Assembly: GCF_900129845.1 (NCBI RefSeq)
Contig: NZ_FQXB01000001.1
Location: 1,240,001 to 1,304,000 of the forward strand
DNA length: 64,000 nt
DNA from: Cognatiyoonia sediminum
Lineage (GTDB): Bacteria; Pseudomonadota; Alphaproteobacteria; Rhodobacterales; Rhodobacteraceae
Reading direction: 5' to 3'
The position numbers and the translations under genes were made by a program. Position 1 is the stretch's first letter. Each line of letters begins with the position of its first letter. Under the pieces are notes generated by a model. It was not told the DNA's origin. It worked only from the letters and a program-made list of their open reading frames with translations, and ran no database searches. This document shows, one piece after another, positions 43,073 through 52,871 of the stretch.

Positions 43073-43876
43073 TCAGCCGCCCCAGATGTAGACGGCGAAG
43101 AAGAGGAACAGCCAAACCACGTCAACGAAGTGCCAGTACCATGCGGCTGCTTCGAAGCCGACGTGCTGCTCTTGCGTGAAATGACCGCGCTGAAGCCGCA
43201 GCAAGCAAACGAGCAAGAAGATCGTGCCGATCACAACGTGGAAGCCGTGGAAGCCCGTCGCCATGAAGAAGTTCGCGCCGTAGATGTTTCCGGAGAAGCT
43301 AAAGGCCGCGTGTCCGTATTCGTAGGCTTGGAAGAATGTGAACAGCACACCCAAAGCAACAGCAAGGATCAGGCCCCACTTCATGTCTTGGCGGTTGTTC
43401 TCGTGAACCAATGCGTGGTGCGCCCATGTTGCAGCTGCACCAGAGCACAGCAGGATCAGGGTGTTGATCAGAGGCAGGTGCCACGGGTCGAATGTTTCAA
43501 TACCAACAGGGGGCCAAACTCCATCAACAGCAGGGCTTTCTGGGCCCATTGGGTAGAGTGCGTGTTTAAAGAAAGACCAGAACCATGCCGCGAAGAACAT
43601 GACTTCTGACATGATGAACATGATCACGCCGTAACGCAGGCCGATCCGAACGACGGGCGTGTGATCACCTGTGTTGCCTTCGGTCACAACTTCGGCCCAC
43701 CACGCATACATAACGTAAAGAGTCAGAGCCAATCCGATTAGGAACATGTAAGGCTGGCTGCTGTCTTTCATCCAAAGCACGGCGCCAAAGAGCATTACGA
43801 ACGCGCCAACACCTCCAGCCAAAGGCCAGATAGAGGGGTTCAGAATGTGATAATCGTGGTTCTTTTCATGTGCCAT
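43073..43876 (-). CDS. ctaE: Cytochrome c oxidase subunit III
   Basis: 267 residues with seven membrane helices, the normal length for an aa3-type subunit III. Family sequences are present: [14 protein letters not shown], the helix with [27 protein letters not shown], and the [16 protein letters not shown] helix. The final [15 protein letters not shown] segment closes the protein. It has AGGGAAC before ATG 43876. It is the last gene before a strong terminator. ctaD for subunit I is not in this window. Confidence 0.97.
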   Translation of the reverse strand: MAHEKNHDYHILNPSIWPLAGGVGAFVMLFGAVLWMKDSSQPYMFLIGLALTLYVMYAWWAEVVTEGNTGDHTPVVRIGLRYGVIMFIMSEVMFFAAWFWSFFKHALYPMGPESPAVDGVWPPVGIETFDPWHLPLINTLILLCSGAAATWAHHALVHENNRQDMKWGLILAVALGVLFTFFQAYEYGHAAFSFSGNIYGANFFMATGFHGFHVVIGTIFLLVCLLRLQRGHFTQEQHVGFEAAAWYWHFVDVVWLFLFFAVYIWGG

Positions 43877-43902
43877 CGTTGATGTTCCCTATGGCTGGTC
43901 GT

Positions 43903-44523
43903 CTAGTTCTGTTCTATGGCCGTTTGGCCGTTTGTTGTCAAAGCGGATTCAGCACCCAAAGCCGCTTGTTGCATCTCATCTTCCGGCAAATCGATCTCGT
44001 AAAACGTATAGCTAAGAGTGATGGTGTGGATGTACTGGCCTTCGTAGTCATCGACGATTTCAGGATCGATGAAGAAGCTCACGGGCATCAGGACAGTTTC
44101 GCCAGGCTGAAGAACTTGCTCTACAAAGCAGAAGCATTCGATTTTGTCGAAAAACGCACCGGCTTGGTAGGGCGCTACATTGTAGGCTGCCTGCCCTGCG
44201 ACTGGCACGTCAGACGGGTTATTTGCCTCATAGAAAGCCAATCCCAACTCTCCAATGCGGATTTCCATTTCGCGCTCAACCGGTTTGAACGTCCAAGGCA
44301 TATCCCGCTCAAGCGATGCGTCGAACCGCACAGTGATCGTTTCGTCCAAAACAACGCCTGTCGTATCTTCGGCGACGTTAGTAGCGCCACCAAAACCTGT
44401 GACTCGACAGAACCAATCGTAGAACGGTACGGAGGCCCAAGCCAATGCGCCCATGACAAACACGACAGACAACGTCTGAAAGAGTGTCCGCTTCGGGCCG
44501 GTTACGTTAGGAAACAAGCGCAT
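43903..44523 (-). CDS. ctaG: Cox11/CtaG copper chaperone of cytochrome oxidase
   Basis: 206 residues. A single N-terminal membrane helix and a periplasmic immunoglobulin-like domain. The copper-binding CFCF motif is in IECFCFVEQVL. It delivers CuB to subunit I of cytochrome oxidase. The start overlaps the stop of the preceding 68-residue gene by one base (TGATG). The ctaE gene follows after 26 bases. Confidence 0.96.
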   Translation of the reverse strand: MRLFPNVTGPKRTLFQTLSVVFVMGALAWASVPFYDWFCRVTGFGGATNVAEDTTGVVLDETITVRFDASLERDMPWTFKPVEREMEIRIGELGLAFYEANNPSDVPVAGQAAYNVAPYQAGAFFDKIECFCFVEQVLQPGETVLMPVSFFIDPEIVDDYEGQYIHTITLSYTFYEIDLPEDEMQQAALGAESALTTNGQTAIEQN

Positions 44524-44729
44524 CAGTTAGACCCTCCGTCCTCGGCTGGAATAATTTGCGGCCGAGCCACGTGATCGAAGCGTTCGAATTGTTGAGCTTC
44601 ACCAAGCTGTGTGACTTTCACAACCGTCAGCCCAAACACGATGCCAATGAACGCTACAAGGATCAGACCCAACCCAACATTGCGGCCTTTCCGACGCTCA
44701 TGAAGCTCGTGCTCAACCTTGATCGTCAC
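44523..44729 (-). CDS. Small single-pass membrane protein of the cta cluster
   Basis: 68 residues from a GTG at 44729 that overlaps the ctaB stop (GTGA). N-terminal charged segment, one membrane helix at about 19-40 (VGLGLILVAFIGIVFGLTV), then a short periplasmic tail. Small proteins of this type (CoxF-like) lie between ctaB and ctaG in Rhodobacterales and are thought to help assembly of the aa3 oxidase. The exact function is unknown. Both ends overlap neighbours, so it is certainly translated with them. Confidence 0.85.
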   Translation of the reverse strand: MTIKVEHELHERRKGRNVGLGLILVAFIGIVFGLTVVKVTQLGEAQQFERFDHVARPQIIPAEDGGSN

Positions 44730-45661
44730 GCGACACCTCCTGCACCTGTAGTGCGCAAGATGCCTTCAACGAGCAATGCAACGAAGTGGGCAAACAGATA
44801 ATAGAGCGACGTTTTGAAGACCGCGCGCTCTGCTTTGAACTTGTCCGCTTCGGCGTCAGCGTCGTCACGTTTCCAAACTTTGTAGGCACCTTTTAGGAAC
44901 CATGCGTTCATGACTACAGCCGTCGCCAAATAGATAGGGCCACCAATGGAGGTAAAACCAAGGCCAATTGCGACTGGAGCCAACAAAAAGGTGTAGACAA
45001 GAATATGGTTCCGTGTGGACCGCGTGCCATGGGTGACGTTCAACATTGGAACGCCCGCGTCGCCGTAATCGGTCTTCACGAACAAGGCGAGCGACCAGAA
45101 GTGAGGCGGCGTCCACATGAAGATCAACGCGAACATCAAGACGCTTTCAATACTCGCTCCACCGGTTGCAACCGCCCACCCGACCATGGGAGGGAACGCA
45201 CCTGCGGCTCCGCCGATGACGATGTTTTGTGGCGTCGAACGCTTCAGCCACATCGAGTAAATGACGGCATAGAAAAAGATCGTGAACGCGAGCAGTCCGG
45301 CCGCAAAGAAATTTGTCGCCAGCGCCAAAAGAACGACGGAAAAGCCAGAAAGGGCCAACCCAATGCCAAGAGCCTCACCCGGTTGAACGCGACCTGACGG
45401 GATTGGACGCCCAACTGTGCGCTTCATCTTCGCATCGATATCAGCGTCCCACCACATGTTCAGCGCGCCAGAGGCACCGGCACCGACCGCAATGCAAAGG
45501 ATGGCGACAAAGCCAACGAAAGGGTGAACTGGAACCGGAGCAACCAACATGCCTACAAGCGCCGTGAAGATCACAAGCGACATCACACGAGGCTTAAGAA
45601 GAGCGAAATAGTCGCCCATCTTGGCCTCATAGGTCCCTGTTTCTACGCTCACGTCGCTCAT
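44726..45661 (-). CDS. ctaB: Protoheme IX farnesyltransferase (heme O synthase)
   Basis: 311 residues with about eight to nine helices of the UbiA family. The prenyl-diphosphate motif NMWWDADIDAKMKRT and the second motif in KTDYGDAGVPML are intact. It converts heme b to heme o, the precursor of heme a for the oxidase encoded here. It follows ctaC by 77 bases and overlaps the small gene after it. Confidence 0.96.
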   Translation of the reverse strand: MSDVSVETGTYEAKMGDYFALLKPRVMSLVIFTALVGMLVAPVPVHPFVGFVAILCIAVGAGASGALNMWWDADIDAKMKRTVGRPIPSGRVQPGEALGIGLALSGFSVVLLALATNFFAAGLLAFTIFFYAVIYSMWLKRSTPQNIVIGGAAGAFPPMVGWAVATGGASIESVLMFALIFMWTPPHFWSLALFVKTDYGDAGVPMLNVTHGTRSTRNHILVYTFLLAPVAIGLGFTSIGGPIYLATAVVMNAWFLKGAYKVWKRDDADAEADKFKAERAVFKTSLYYLFAHFVALLVEGILRTTGAGGVA

Positions 45662-45738
45662 TCGGTTGTCCTAGCGTGGCCGCTATCTCGGCCCTTAAAG
45701 CAATTTGGGCGCGGCAGTGCCGCACCCAGTTACAGCGC

Positions 45739-46572
45739 TTACGATGCTGGGTTTTCTTCTTTCGCGGCAACAAGCCACTCGTCATAAACCTCTTGGCTCA
45801 CGACTTTCACTGTGATCGGCATATAAGCGTGGGCCTGGCCGCAAAGCTCAGAACACTGGCCGAAGTAGACGCCTTCACGCTCTGCCGCAAACCACAGCTG
45901 AGCAATACGACCTGGGACCGCGTCCTGCTTCACGCCAAAGGCTGGGATGGTCCAGGAATGGATAACGTCCGCGCCTGTCACGTCCATAACAACGGTCGCG
46001 CCCACTGGCACAACAACAGCTGTGTCTGTTGCTAGAAGATAGAGGTCTTCGGAATAACCGAAGTCAGCCAGCTCTTCTTCTGCGAGCATAAAGCTGTCGA
46101 ATGCGATGTTTTCGTCTGTGTACTCATAACCCCAGTACCACTGGTAGCCAGTGACTTTGATGTTCACGTCACCTTCTGGGATTTCCTGCTGGTCGAACAA
46201 AACTGGCAGAGAGAACGCGCCGATGATCACAAGGATCACGATTGGCACAACGGTCCATGCAACTTCCAAAGGAGAGTTGTGTGTGAATGTTGCCGGTGTT
46301 GGGTTCGATTTGCGGTTAAAGCGTACGATCACCCAGATTAGCAAACCCATCACAAACAGCGAAATCGCAGTGATGATATACAAAAGCAGCGTATCCAACC
46401 AAATGATGTCGCTCATCAGCTTAGTCGCGGCAGGTTGGAAGCTTGTCCCTGCTGGTTCCGGAATACCGACGATCTCAAGTTCTTGATTGACGTCTTGAGC
46501 CAGTGAGGCACTGCCGGCCAGCATCAAACCAGCGGTGGCCCAAAGAGATTTTAGATGGGTGGTCAGTCGCAT
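45739..46572 (-). CDS. ctaC: Cytochrome c oxidase subunit II
   Basis: 277 residues from ATG 46572, with AGGGAAC upstream; ATG 46590 would add six residues. A signal peptide ends at SLAQ, two membrane helices follow ([17 protein letters not shown] and [17 protein letters not shown]), and a periplasmic CuA domain. The CuA ligands are visible: the His in [14 protein letters not shown] and [12 protein letters not shown] with its Cys pair, His and Met. First gene of the cta cluster; its promoter must lie in the 200-base divergent gap before tldD. Confidence 0.97.
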   Translation of the reverse strand: MRLTTHLKSLWATAGLMLAGSASLAQDVNQELEIVGIPEPAGTSFQPAATKLMSDIIWLDTLLLYIITAISLFVMGLLIWVIVRFNRKSNPTPATFTHNSPLEVAWTVVPIVILVIIGAFSLPVLFDQQEIPEGDVNIKVTGYQWYWGYEYTDENIAFDSFMLAEEELADFGYSEDLYLLATDTAVVVPVGATVVMDVTGADVIHSWTIPAFGVKQDAVPGRIAQLWFAAEREGVYFGQCSELCGQAHAYMPITVKVVSQEVYDEWLVAAKEENPAS

Positions 46573-46700
46573 GATGTTCCCTGTCTTCATCGTCGAACCC
46601 GAAGGCTCTGTGGCTGAGGTTTCCGGTCTGTTAAACGGAATCCCGTTGTAAGTCTGCGCCCATCTCCCATATCCTGAGAGACAACTCAAGAACCCCTGTT

Positions 46701-46720
46701 GCGGCAAACAGCCGCTTTTT
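46701..46720 (+). terminator. Small terminator-like hairpin in the tldD leader
   Basis: GCGGC-AAACA-GCCGC is followed by TTTTT on the plus strand, 54 bases before the tldD ATG. A second stem CCCCAA/TTGGGG sits at 46730-46745. Together they could attenuate a promoter further upstream, or block read-through into tldD. Confidence 0.5.
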
Positions 46721-46773
46721 CGACATTCACCCCAAAAAGTTGGGGCTCTGACCATAAAGAGGCGCTTCCAAAC

Positions 46774-48195
46774 ATGGCATCCGACGCATTTCGCCCATTT
46801 GAGACTCATTTCGATCAGGAGACCGCGTTGTCCTTAGTTCAAGAGGCAACGCGCGGCGCCGACGACGGTGAGTTGTTCCTCGAACGTAGGAAGTCGGAAA
46901 TGCTGTCGTTTGAAGACGGGCGTGTGAAGACGGCGAGTTATGATGCGTCAGAGGGGTTTGGCCTTCGTGCCGTGAAGGGCGAGACTGCCGGATATGCGCA
47001 TTCCACAACACTCAACGAACAAGCTCTGCGTCGTGCCGTTGGGACAGCTCGTTTAGCGGTTGGAGACGGCGGCGGGACTTTGGCAAATGCGCCAGCGGGT
47101 ACCAACCGAAAGCTCTATTCTGATGGCAATCCAATGGCCCAAGCGACGTTTCCAGCTAAGATTGACGTCTTGAGGGAGATCGATGAATTCGCCCGCAGCT
47201 TGGATTCGCGCGTTGTTCAGGTCTCCGCCAGCATGGCGGCCTCGTTGCAAGAAGTTACGATCCTGCGCCCTGAGGGTACCTTGGTCACGGATACACGCCC
47301 GATGTCGCGGGTGAACGTGTCCGTCATCGTTGAAGATCAGGGCCGCCGCGAAAGCGGCAGCATGGGCGGTGGTGGCCGCGCCGGATTGCTAGGCCTGATC
47401 ACACGCGATCATTGGGAAGGTGTCGTGCGAGAGGCGCTGCGGATCGCGCTCGTAAACCTCGATGCGGAACCTGCACCCGCAGGTGTCATGGACGTGGTTC
47501 TTGGCCCCGGCTGGCCCGGCATCCTTTTGCACGAAGCGATTGGCCACGGGCTAGAAGGTGATTTTAACCGCAAGGGGTCGTCGGCTTTTGCAGGATTGAT
47601 GGGTCAACAGATCGCGGCAAAAGGCGTGACGGTCTTGGACGATGGCACAATTCCAGATCGACGCGGCTCGATCACGGTTGACGACGAAGGTACGCCCAGC
47701 GCGAAAAATACATTGATCGAGGACGGCGTTCTGGTCGGCTTCATGCAAGACCGGCAGAACGCGCGCTTGATGGACGTGGCCCCCACGGGCAATGGGCGGC
47801 GCGAAAGCTATGCCCATGCGCCGATGCCGCGGATGACGAACACATATATGTTGTCTGGTGACGCCGATCCCGCAGCGTTGGTCGCGGATCTCAAAGACGG
47901 GATCTATGCCGTCGGCTTTGGCGGAGGCCAGGTCGACATCACCAACGGTAAGTTTGTCTTCAGCTGTACGGAAGCGTACCGCGTGCAAAACGGCGTTGTT
48001 GGCGCTCCCGTGAAGGGCGCGACATTGATCGGCGATGGCGCAACCGCTCTGAAGCATATTCGCGGCATTGGAAACGATATGGCGCTTGATCCAGGAATCG
48101 GCAATTGCGGCAAGGCTGGGCAGTGGGTTCCGGTCGGGGTCGGACAACCAAGCCTGATGATTGGCGGCTTAACGGTCGGTGGTGCAGCAGCTTAA
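46774..48195 (+). CDS. tldD: Metalloprotease TldD
   Basis: 473 residues from ATG 46774; the frame is open to 46699 but the added part covers leader hairpins. It carries the [11 protein letters not shown] metal motif (HExxxH) typical of TldD, the active member of the TldD-TldE pair, and the N-terminal [16 protein letters not shown]. TldD/TldE process peptide precursors and degrade unfolded peptides. The tldE/pmbA partner is not adjacent. Gene order tldD then dprA is not an obvious unit; a 106-base gap follows. Confidence 0.95.
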   Translation: MASDAFRPFETHFDQETALSLVQEATRGADDGELFLERRKSEMLSFEDGRVKTASYDASEGFGLRAVKGETAGYAHSTTLNEQALRRAVGTARLAVGDGGGTLANAPAGTNRKLYSDGNPMAQATFPAKIDVLREIDEFARSLDSRVVQVSASMAASLQEVTILRPEGTLVTDTRPMSRVNVSVIVEDQGRRESGSMGGGGRAGLLGLITRDHWEGVVREALRIALVNLDAEPAPAGVMDVVLGPGWPGILLHEAIGHGLEGDFNRKGSSAFAGLMGQQIAAKGVTVLDDGTIPDRRGSITVDDEGTPSAKNTLIEDGVLVGFMQDRQNARLMDVAPTGNGRRESYAHAPMPRMTNTYMLSGDADPAALVADLKDGIYAVGFGGGQVDITNGKFVFSCTEAYRVQNGVVGAPVKGATLIGDGATALKHIRGIGNDMALDPGIGNCGKAGQWVPVGVGQPSLMIGGLTVGGAAA

Positions 48196-48242
48196 TGTCA
48201 AAGCATCCCCCCAAGAAACAGCGGGGATAGGACGCGCTAAGA

Positions 48243-48257
48243 TTAAAGCCCGATTAA
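48243..48257 (+). promoter_or_regulatory. CtrA-type box (TTAA-N7-TTAA) before dprA
   Basis: TTAA at 48243-48246 and 48254-48257 are separated by exactly seven bases, the consensus spacing for the CtrA response regulator. Two more TTAAC/GTTAAC half sites follow within 20 bases. The site lies 45 bases upstream of the dprA ATG. In Rhodobacter capsulatus, CtrA is known to control dprA and other DNA-uptake genes. Confidence 0.55.
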
Positions 48258-48301
48258 CCTTAACGAGGTTAACCTGATTCTGCAGTAAGGCGGAGATTGG
48301 G

Positions 48302-49429
48302 ATGAACGGAAAGCAGCACTCTTCCACTCACCCCCCCACCCCACACCCTCAGGAAGATTCTCGTTTTGACCGTCTCCGCCTACTGCGATCTTACCGCGTA
48401 GGGATTTCGACGTATCGCCGGTTGCTCGGAGAACATGGCTCTGCGCGAGCGGCATTAGACGCCCTGCCCGACGTTGCCCGCGCAGCGGGCGTATCCAAAT
48501 ACCAACCTTTCGCAGAACAGGCACTCAAAGCGGAGTTGAAAGCAGGAAAAAAGATCGGTGCGGTCCTGATCGAAGAAACGGAACCTGATTACCCGAAGGA
48601 GCTTTTACAACTCGATGACGCGCCTCCATTCCTATGGACTCTTGGGCGGCGGGAACTTTCGACGTCGCCAATGATTGCCATGGTCGGCGCACGGAATGCC
48701 TCATCCCTCGGCACGCGCATGGCGCGCCGCCTTGCCGAAGAACTTGGTGAAGCTGGGTTTGTTGTCGTCTCAGGCCTTGCAAGAGGTGTCGATACGGCCG
48801 CGCATTTGGCTTCACTGGAAACCGGCACCGTTGCTGTTCAAGCTGGCGGCGTCGATGTGGTCTACCCCGCTGAGAACGCCAATCTTGCAAAGAAAATTGC
48901 TGATAAAGGCCTGCGCCTCTCGGAGATGCCGATGGGATTGCAGCCCATGGCACGACATTTCCCGACGCGCAACAGAATCATATCCGGTATGGCAAAAGCC
49001 GTTGTCGTTGTTGAAGCAGCTGCAAAGTCCGGCAGTTTGATCACGGCAAGAAACGCCTTGGATCAAGGTCGAGATGTTTTGGCAGTTCCCTGACATCCGT
49101 TCGACGCACGCGCGGCTGGGTGCAATCACCTCATTCGCGATGGCGGAATACTCGTCCGATCCGCAGAGGATGTGATCGAGGCCATCAAAGCAATTGCGCC
49201 GCACGCTGAACCAGAACTCCCTTTACGGAAACCTGAACGGACGCTCCGAGACACCAACAAGCTCCATCAAGAAATTCTCAACCGTCTCGGCCCATCGCCT
49301 GTCGCCGAAGATCAATTGATCTGCGACCTCAAAACCCCCGTGAAAGGCGTTGCACCTATTTTGGTCGAGCTCGAAATGACTGGCCAAGTCATTCGGCAAC
49401 CCGGTGGACTGCTCTCAAAAGCAGGATAG
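48302..49429 (+). pseudogene. dprA: DNA-processing protein DprA interrupted by one in-frame TGA
   Basis: Codons 1-263 encode the DprA N-terminal and Rossmann domains (MVGARNASSLGTRMARRL, VVSGLARGVDTAAH and FPTRNRIISGM are family blocks). TGA at 49091-49093 ends the frame where the conserved VPG(H/N)P motif would have Gly. The next codons, in the same frame, continue HPFDARAAGCNHLIRD and the winged-helix C-terminal domain to the TAG at 49427-49429. One G-to-T change explains it. DprA loads RecA on incoming single-stranded DNA in natural transformation and gene-transfer-agent uptake. TGA is a normal stop elsewhere in the window, so this is a recent nonsense mutation or a sequence error. Confidence 0.88.
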
Positions 49430-49555
49430 GCAGCGCCTCAAGACGCGCCAAATTTCGTGTCAAATCACCTTCTCGAAATCACAGGATTGACAATCCAATG
49501 CGACACCCCACATCTTGCGCGATCACAGACGACCCGATTTCTTTAAAGGATTCCC

Positions 49556-52135
49556 ATGCCCGTTGTTGTTGTTGAATCGCCAGCCAAGGCCAAGAAAATC
49601 AACGGATATTTGGGTAACGACTATACAGTTCTCGCCTCTTTCGGGCACGTGCGTGACCTGCCTCCAAAAGATGGCTCCGTCCTTCCCGACGAAGATTTTG
49701 AAATGAAGTGGGAGGTCGCAAGCGACAGCAAAAAGCACATCAAAGCGATTGTTAACGCACTCAAAGATGACCCCGAATTGATCCTCGCCACCGACCCCGA
49801 TCGCGAAGGTGAAGCGATCAGTTGGCATCTGACAGAGGCATTGACCGCACGCAAAGCGATCAAGAAAGACACGCCTGTCAGCCGCGTGGTTTTCAACGCC
49901 ATCACCAAATCTGCGGTTATGGAAGCGATGGAAAACCCGCGCGAGGTCGACCAACCGCTCGTGGAAGCTTACCTCGCCCGACGTGCGCTGGACTATCTGG
50001 TTGGATTTAACTTGTCTCCGGTGCTCTGGCGCAAACTGCCTGGTTCACGATCCGCCGGACGCGTGCAATCTGTAACCTTGCGCCTTTTGGTCGAGCGCGA
50101 AATGGAAATCGAAGCATTCCGTGCTCAAGAATATTGGTCGGTCAAAGCGCAACTGAAATCCGCGCGTGGCCAAAGCTATGAAGCACGGTTGACTGTGCTT
50201 GCGAGCGATAAGCTGGAAAAATTCAGCATCGCCAACCAGACCCAAGCCGAAATGGCTGTTCAAGCAATTCAAAGCCGCGATCTGGTGGTGAAGTCGGTCG
50301 AAGCAAAACCGGCGACGCGCAATCCTTCCCCGCCTTTCATGACGTCGACCTTACAGCAAGAGGCTAGCCGTAAGTTTGGCTTTGGCGCACGGCAGACGAT
50401 GAGCGTCGCTCAGCGCCTCTATGAAGCCGGCCTCATTACCTACATGCGGACCGACGGGATCGACATGGCGCCAGAGGCTGTGACTGATGCCCGTGGCGCG
50501 ATCCAATCGAAGTTCGGCGACACATACCTGCCCGCCAGCCCACGCATGTATAAGAATAAAGCGAAGAACGCGCAGGAAGCCCACGAATGTATCCGCCCAA
50601 CGGAAATGGGCGTATCGACCGAAGACGCCAAAATCGCTGATGCGGATCAACGTAAGCTCTACGACCTCATTTATAAACGCACGATGGCAAGCCAAATGGC
50701 AGCCGCTCGACTTGAACGCACGACGGCTGACATCGGTTCTGCTGATGGGCAAGTCATGCTACGCGCGAATGGCCAAGTCATGTTATTCGACGGCTTCCTT
50801 GCGATTTATGAAGAAGGCAAAGACGACGCGGTCGTCGACGATGATGACAAGCGCCTCCCGCAACTCGCCGAAGGCGAAGCCGCAAGTAAGGACAGCGTCA
50901 CACCGGAGCAGCATTTCACACAACCGCCGCCCCGATACACTGAGGCGACCTTGGTGAAGCGGATGGAAGAACTCGGCATCGGCAGGCCGTCTACCTACGC
51001 TTCCATCGTGACAACGATCCAAGACCGCGGATATGTCGAGAAAGAGAAAAACCGTCTGATTCCTCAGGACAAGGGGCGTCTGGTTACGGCTTTCCTTTCG
51101 AACTATTTCCGTAAGTATGTCGGCTATGACTTCACGGCCCAACTGGAAAACCAACTAGACGAGGTCAGTGCGGGCGACGCGAACTACAAAGTCGTACTTG
51201 GCAATTTCTGGCGCGACTTCTCCGCTGCTATTGCCGAGACATCCGAACTTCGGATCACCGATGTTCTCGAGAAAATCAACGAGGTGCTGGAACCGCACCT
51301 CTTCCCGCGCAACGAAGATGTCACCGACCCGCGCCTTTGCCCTAACTGCGGCAACGGGCGTCTCTCCATGCGCACAGCGCGGTCCGGTGGCGCCTTTATC
51401 GGCTGCTCAAACTATCCTGAATGCCGATATACCCGCCCCTTCGGTCCACCCAACCCAGAGGCGGAGGCGTCTGCCATCCCGCCAGAGGGAAAATTGCTTG
51501 GCGAAGATGCTGGCGATCAGATCTGGGTCCACAAGGGGCGCTTTGGGCCTTATGTGCAGCGTGGCGAAGTCTCCGACGACAACAAAAAACCGCCTCGCCA
51601 ATCGATCCCGAAAGAATGGCCGCCAGAAGAGGTTGAACTTGAAACAGCCGTCAAGCTTCTGGCCCTGCCCCGCGAAATCGGACCTCATCCTGCGGACGGG
51701 ATCATGGTGTGGTCCAACATCGGACGCTACGGCCCTTACCTGAAGCACGCGCCATCGACCTCTGATCGCGGCGGCACCAATGCCAATTTGGAATCGCTTG
51801 AAGAGGTGTGGACGGTCGGCATGAACCGCGCGGTTCAATTGCTGGCTGAGAAAGTCGCAAGCCGCGGCGGACGTGGTCGCGCAGCAAAACCTATCAAAGA
51901 GCTGGGCGAACATCCGGATGCGGGCGGAGCCGTAGGTGTCTACGACGGAAAATACGGTCCGTACGTCAAATGGGAGAAGATCAATGCCACGATTCCCGAC
52001 ACGATCACACCAGATGACATCACGCTGGATCAAGCGGTAGCCTTGATCGCAGAACGGGCCGAAAAGACCGGCAAGAAAGTCGCAAAGAAAAAACCGGCTG
52101 CGAAAAAGAAAATGACAGCCAAAAAGAAAAAATAG
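49556..52135 (+). CDS. topA: DNA topoisomerase I
   Basis: 859 residues. Type IA topoisomerase that relaxes negative supercoils. Toprim domain: VVVESPAKAKKI and ATDPDREGEAISWHL. The active-site Tyr is in LITYMRTDGIDM. A C4 zinc finger (CPNCG and CSNYPEC) lies near residue 600, then three glycine-rich repeats with GRFGPYVQ, GRYGPYLK and GKYGPYVK, and a Lys-rich tail. AAAGGA precedes ATG 49556. The TAG stop abuts the start of the methyltransferase gene with no space. Confidence 0.97.
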   Translation: MPVVVVESPAKAKKINGYLGNDYTVLASFGHVRDLPPKDGSVLPDEDFEMKWEVASDSKKHIKAIVNALKDDPELILATDPDREGEAISWHLTEALTARKAIKKDTPVSRVVFNAITKSAVMEAMENPREVDQPLVEAYLARRALDYLVGFNLSPVLWRKLPGSRSAGRVQSVTLRLLVEREMEIEAFRAQEYWSVKAQLKSARGQSYEARLTVLASDKLEKFSIANQTQAEMAVQAIQSRDLVVKSVEAKPATRNPSPPFMTSTLQQEASRKFGFGARQTMSVAQRLYEAGLITYMRTDGIDMAPEAVTDARGAIQSKFGDTYLPASPRMYKNKAKNAQEAHECIRPTEMGVSTEDAKIADADQRKLYDLIYKRTMASQMAAARLERTTADIGSADGQVMLRANGQVMLFDGFLAIYEEGKDDAVVDDDDKRLPQLAEGEAASKDSVTPEQHFTQPPPRYTEATLVKRMEELGIGRPSTYASIVTTIQDRGYVEKEKNRLIPQDKGRLVTAFLSNYFRKYVGYDFTAQLENQLDEVSAGDANYKVVLGNFWRDFSAAIAETSELRITDVLEKINEVLEPHLFPRNEDVTDPRLCPNCGNGRLSMRTARSGGAFIGCSNYPECRYTRPFGPPNPEAEASAIPPEGKLLGEDAGDQIWVHKGRFGPYVQRGEVSDDNKKPPRQSIPKEWPPEEVELETAVKLLALPREIGPHPADGIMVWSNIGRYGPYLKHAPSTSDRGGTNANLESLEEVWTVGMNRAVQLLAEKVASRGGRGRAAKPIKELGEHPDAGGAVGVYDGKYGPYVKWEKINATIPDTITPDDITLDQAVALIAERAEKTGKKVAKKKPAAKKKMTAKKKK

Positions 52136-52819
52136 ATGGCCTTCAATTCCTCCCGCTATCACCTTTTGAAGGTCAATGAGACTTTCGCGAAAGGGGTGAA
52201 AGCAGGGGAACGTGTGCTGGATGCCGGCGCAGGTATGCAGCCTTATGCGCATCTCTTCGCTCATGCGATCTATGAAAGTGCGGACTTTACGAAGGTCGAT
52301 AAGTCATATGCGCCGCAGACTTACATCTGCGATCTCGTCGACATTCCCGTCGAGGACAGGCGGTTCGACCACGTCGTATTCAACCAAGTCTTAGAACACC
52401 TGCCCGATCCCATTGCCGTTTTGAAAGAGCTGCGGCGCGTTCTCAAGCCAGGCGGCAGGATCATTTGCACCTGTCCGCTGTTCTATCAGGAACACGAACA
52501 GCCTTATGATTTCTACCGCTACACCCAGTTCGCGCATCAACACATGTTTGAGCAGGCTGGATTCGAAGTTTCATCAATTGATTGGCTAGAAGGTTATTAC
52601 GGCACAGCCTCATATCAACTCCGAGGGCTCTCGAAAAATCTACCGCTTTGGCCTAAAAGTGGCGAGATCTGGGCGCGGCTCTTAGCTTTGCCCGTCGCCA
52701 CAATCATTCGAATTCTTGGAAGTCTGCTTGCACCGATCTTGGCACGTCTTGATCAACACACAGATTCCAGAGGCGTCGGGTATCCAAAGAATTACGTGGT
52801 TTCAGCAAAAGCAATCTAG
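52136..52819 (+). CDS. Class I SAM-dependent methyltransferase
   Basis: 227 residues beginning at the base right after the topA stop. SAM-binding motif I is VLDAGAGMQPYAHLF and the acidic loop is HVVFNQVLEHLPDP; the fold is the Methyltransf_11/25 type. After the Rossmann domain come PFYRYTQFAHQHMF-like residues (DFYRYTQFAHQHMFEQAG) and a hydrophobic C-terminal stretch (LLALPVATIIRILGSLL), possibly a membrane-binding helix. The substrate may be a lipid or sugar, unknown. The tight spacing means it depends on topA for translation. Confidence 0.9.
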   Translation: MAFNSSRYHLLKVNETFAKGVKAGERVLDAGAGMQPYAHLFAHAIYESADFTKVDKSYAPQTYICDLVDIPVEDRRFDHVVFNQVLEHLPDPIAVLKELRRVLKPGGRIICTCPLFYQEHEQPYDFYRYTQFAHQHMFEQAGFEVSSIDWLEGYYGTASYQLRGLSKNLPLWPKSGEIWARLLALPVATIIRILGSLLAPILARLDQHTDSRGVGYPKNYVVSAKAI

Positions 52820-52828
52820 ACAACTAAA

Positions 52829-52844
52829 TTGCAACCGGTTGCAA
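52829..52844. promoter_or_regulatory. 16-bp perfect palindrome, LacI-type operator candidate
   Basis: TTGCAACCGGTTGCAA is perfectly symmetric with a central CCGG, resembling LacI/GalR-family operators. It lies 83 bases upstream of the CoA-transferase gene and 28 bases before a TTGACA hexamer. Confidence 0.55.
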
Positions 52845-52871
52845 AAATTACGCCGCAACGCAGCAATCGTG

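Noticed and set aside
49091-49093. TGA in dprA read as an amino acid (recoding)
   Set aside because: TGA ends many genes here (dtd, MttB family, thrC, ctaB), the position needs Gly, and no selenocysteine-type element is visible.
51407-52264. 285-residue open frame on the minus strand over topA and the methyltransferase start
   Set aside because: Antisense shadow with Cys/Phe/Arg-rich composition; topA motifs on the other strand are intact.
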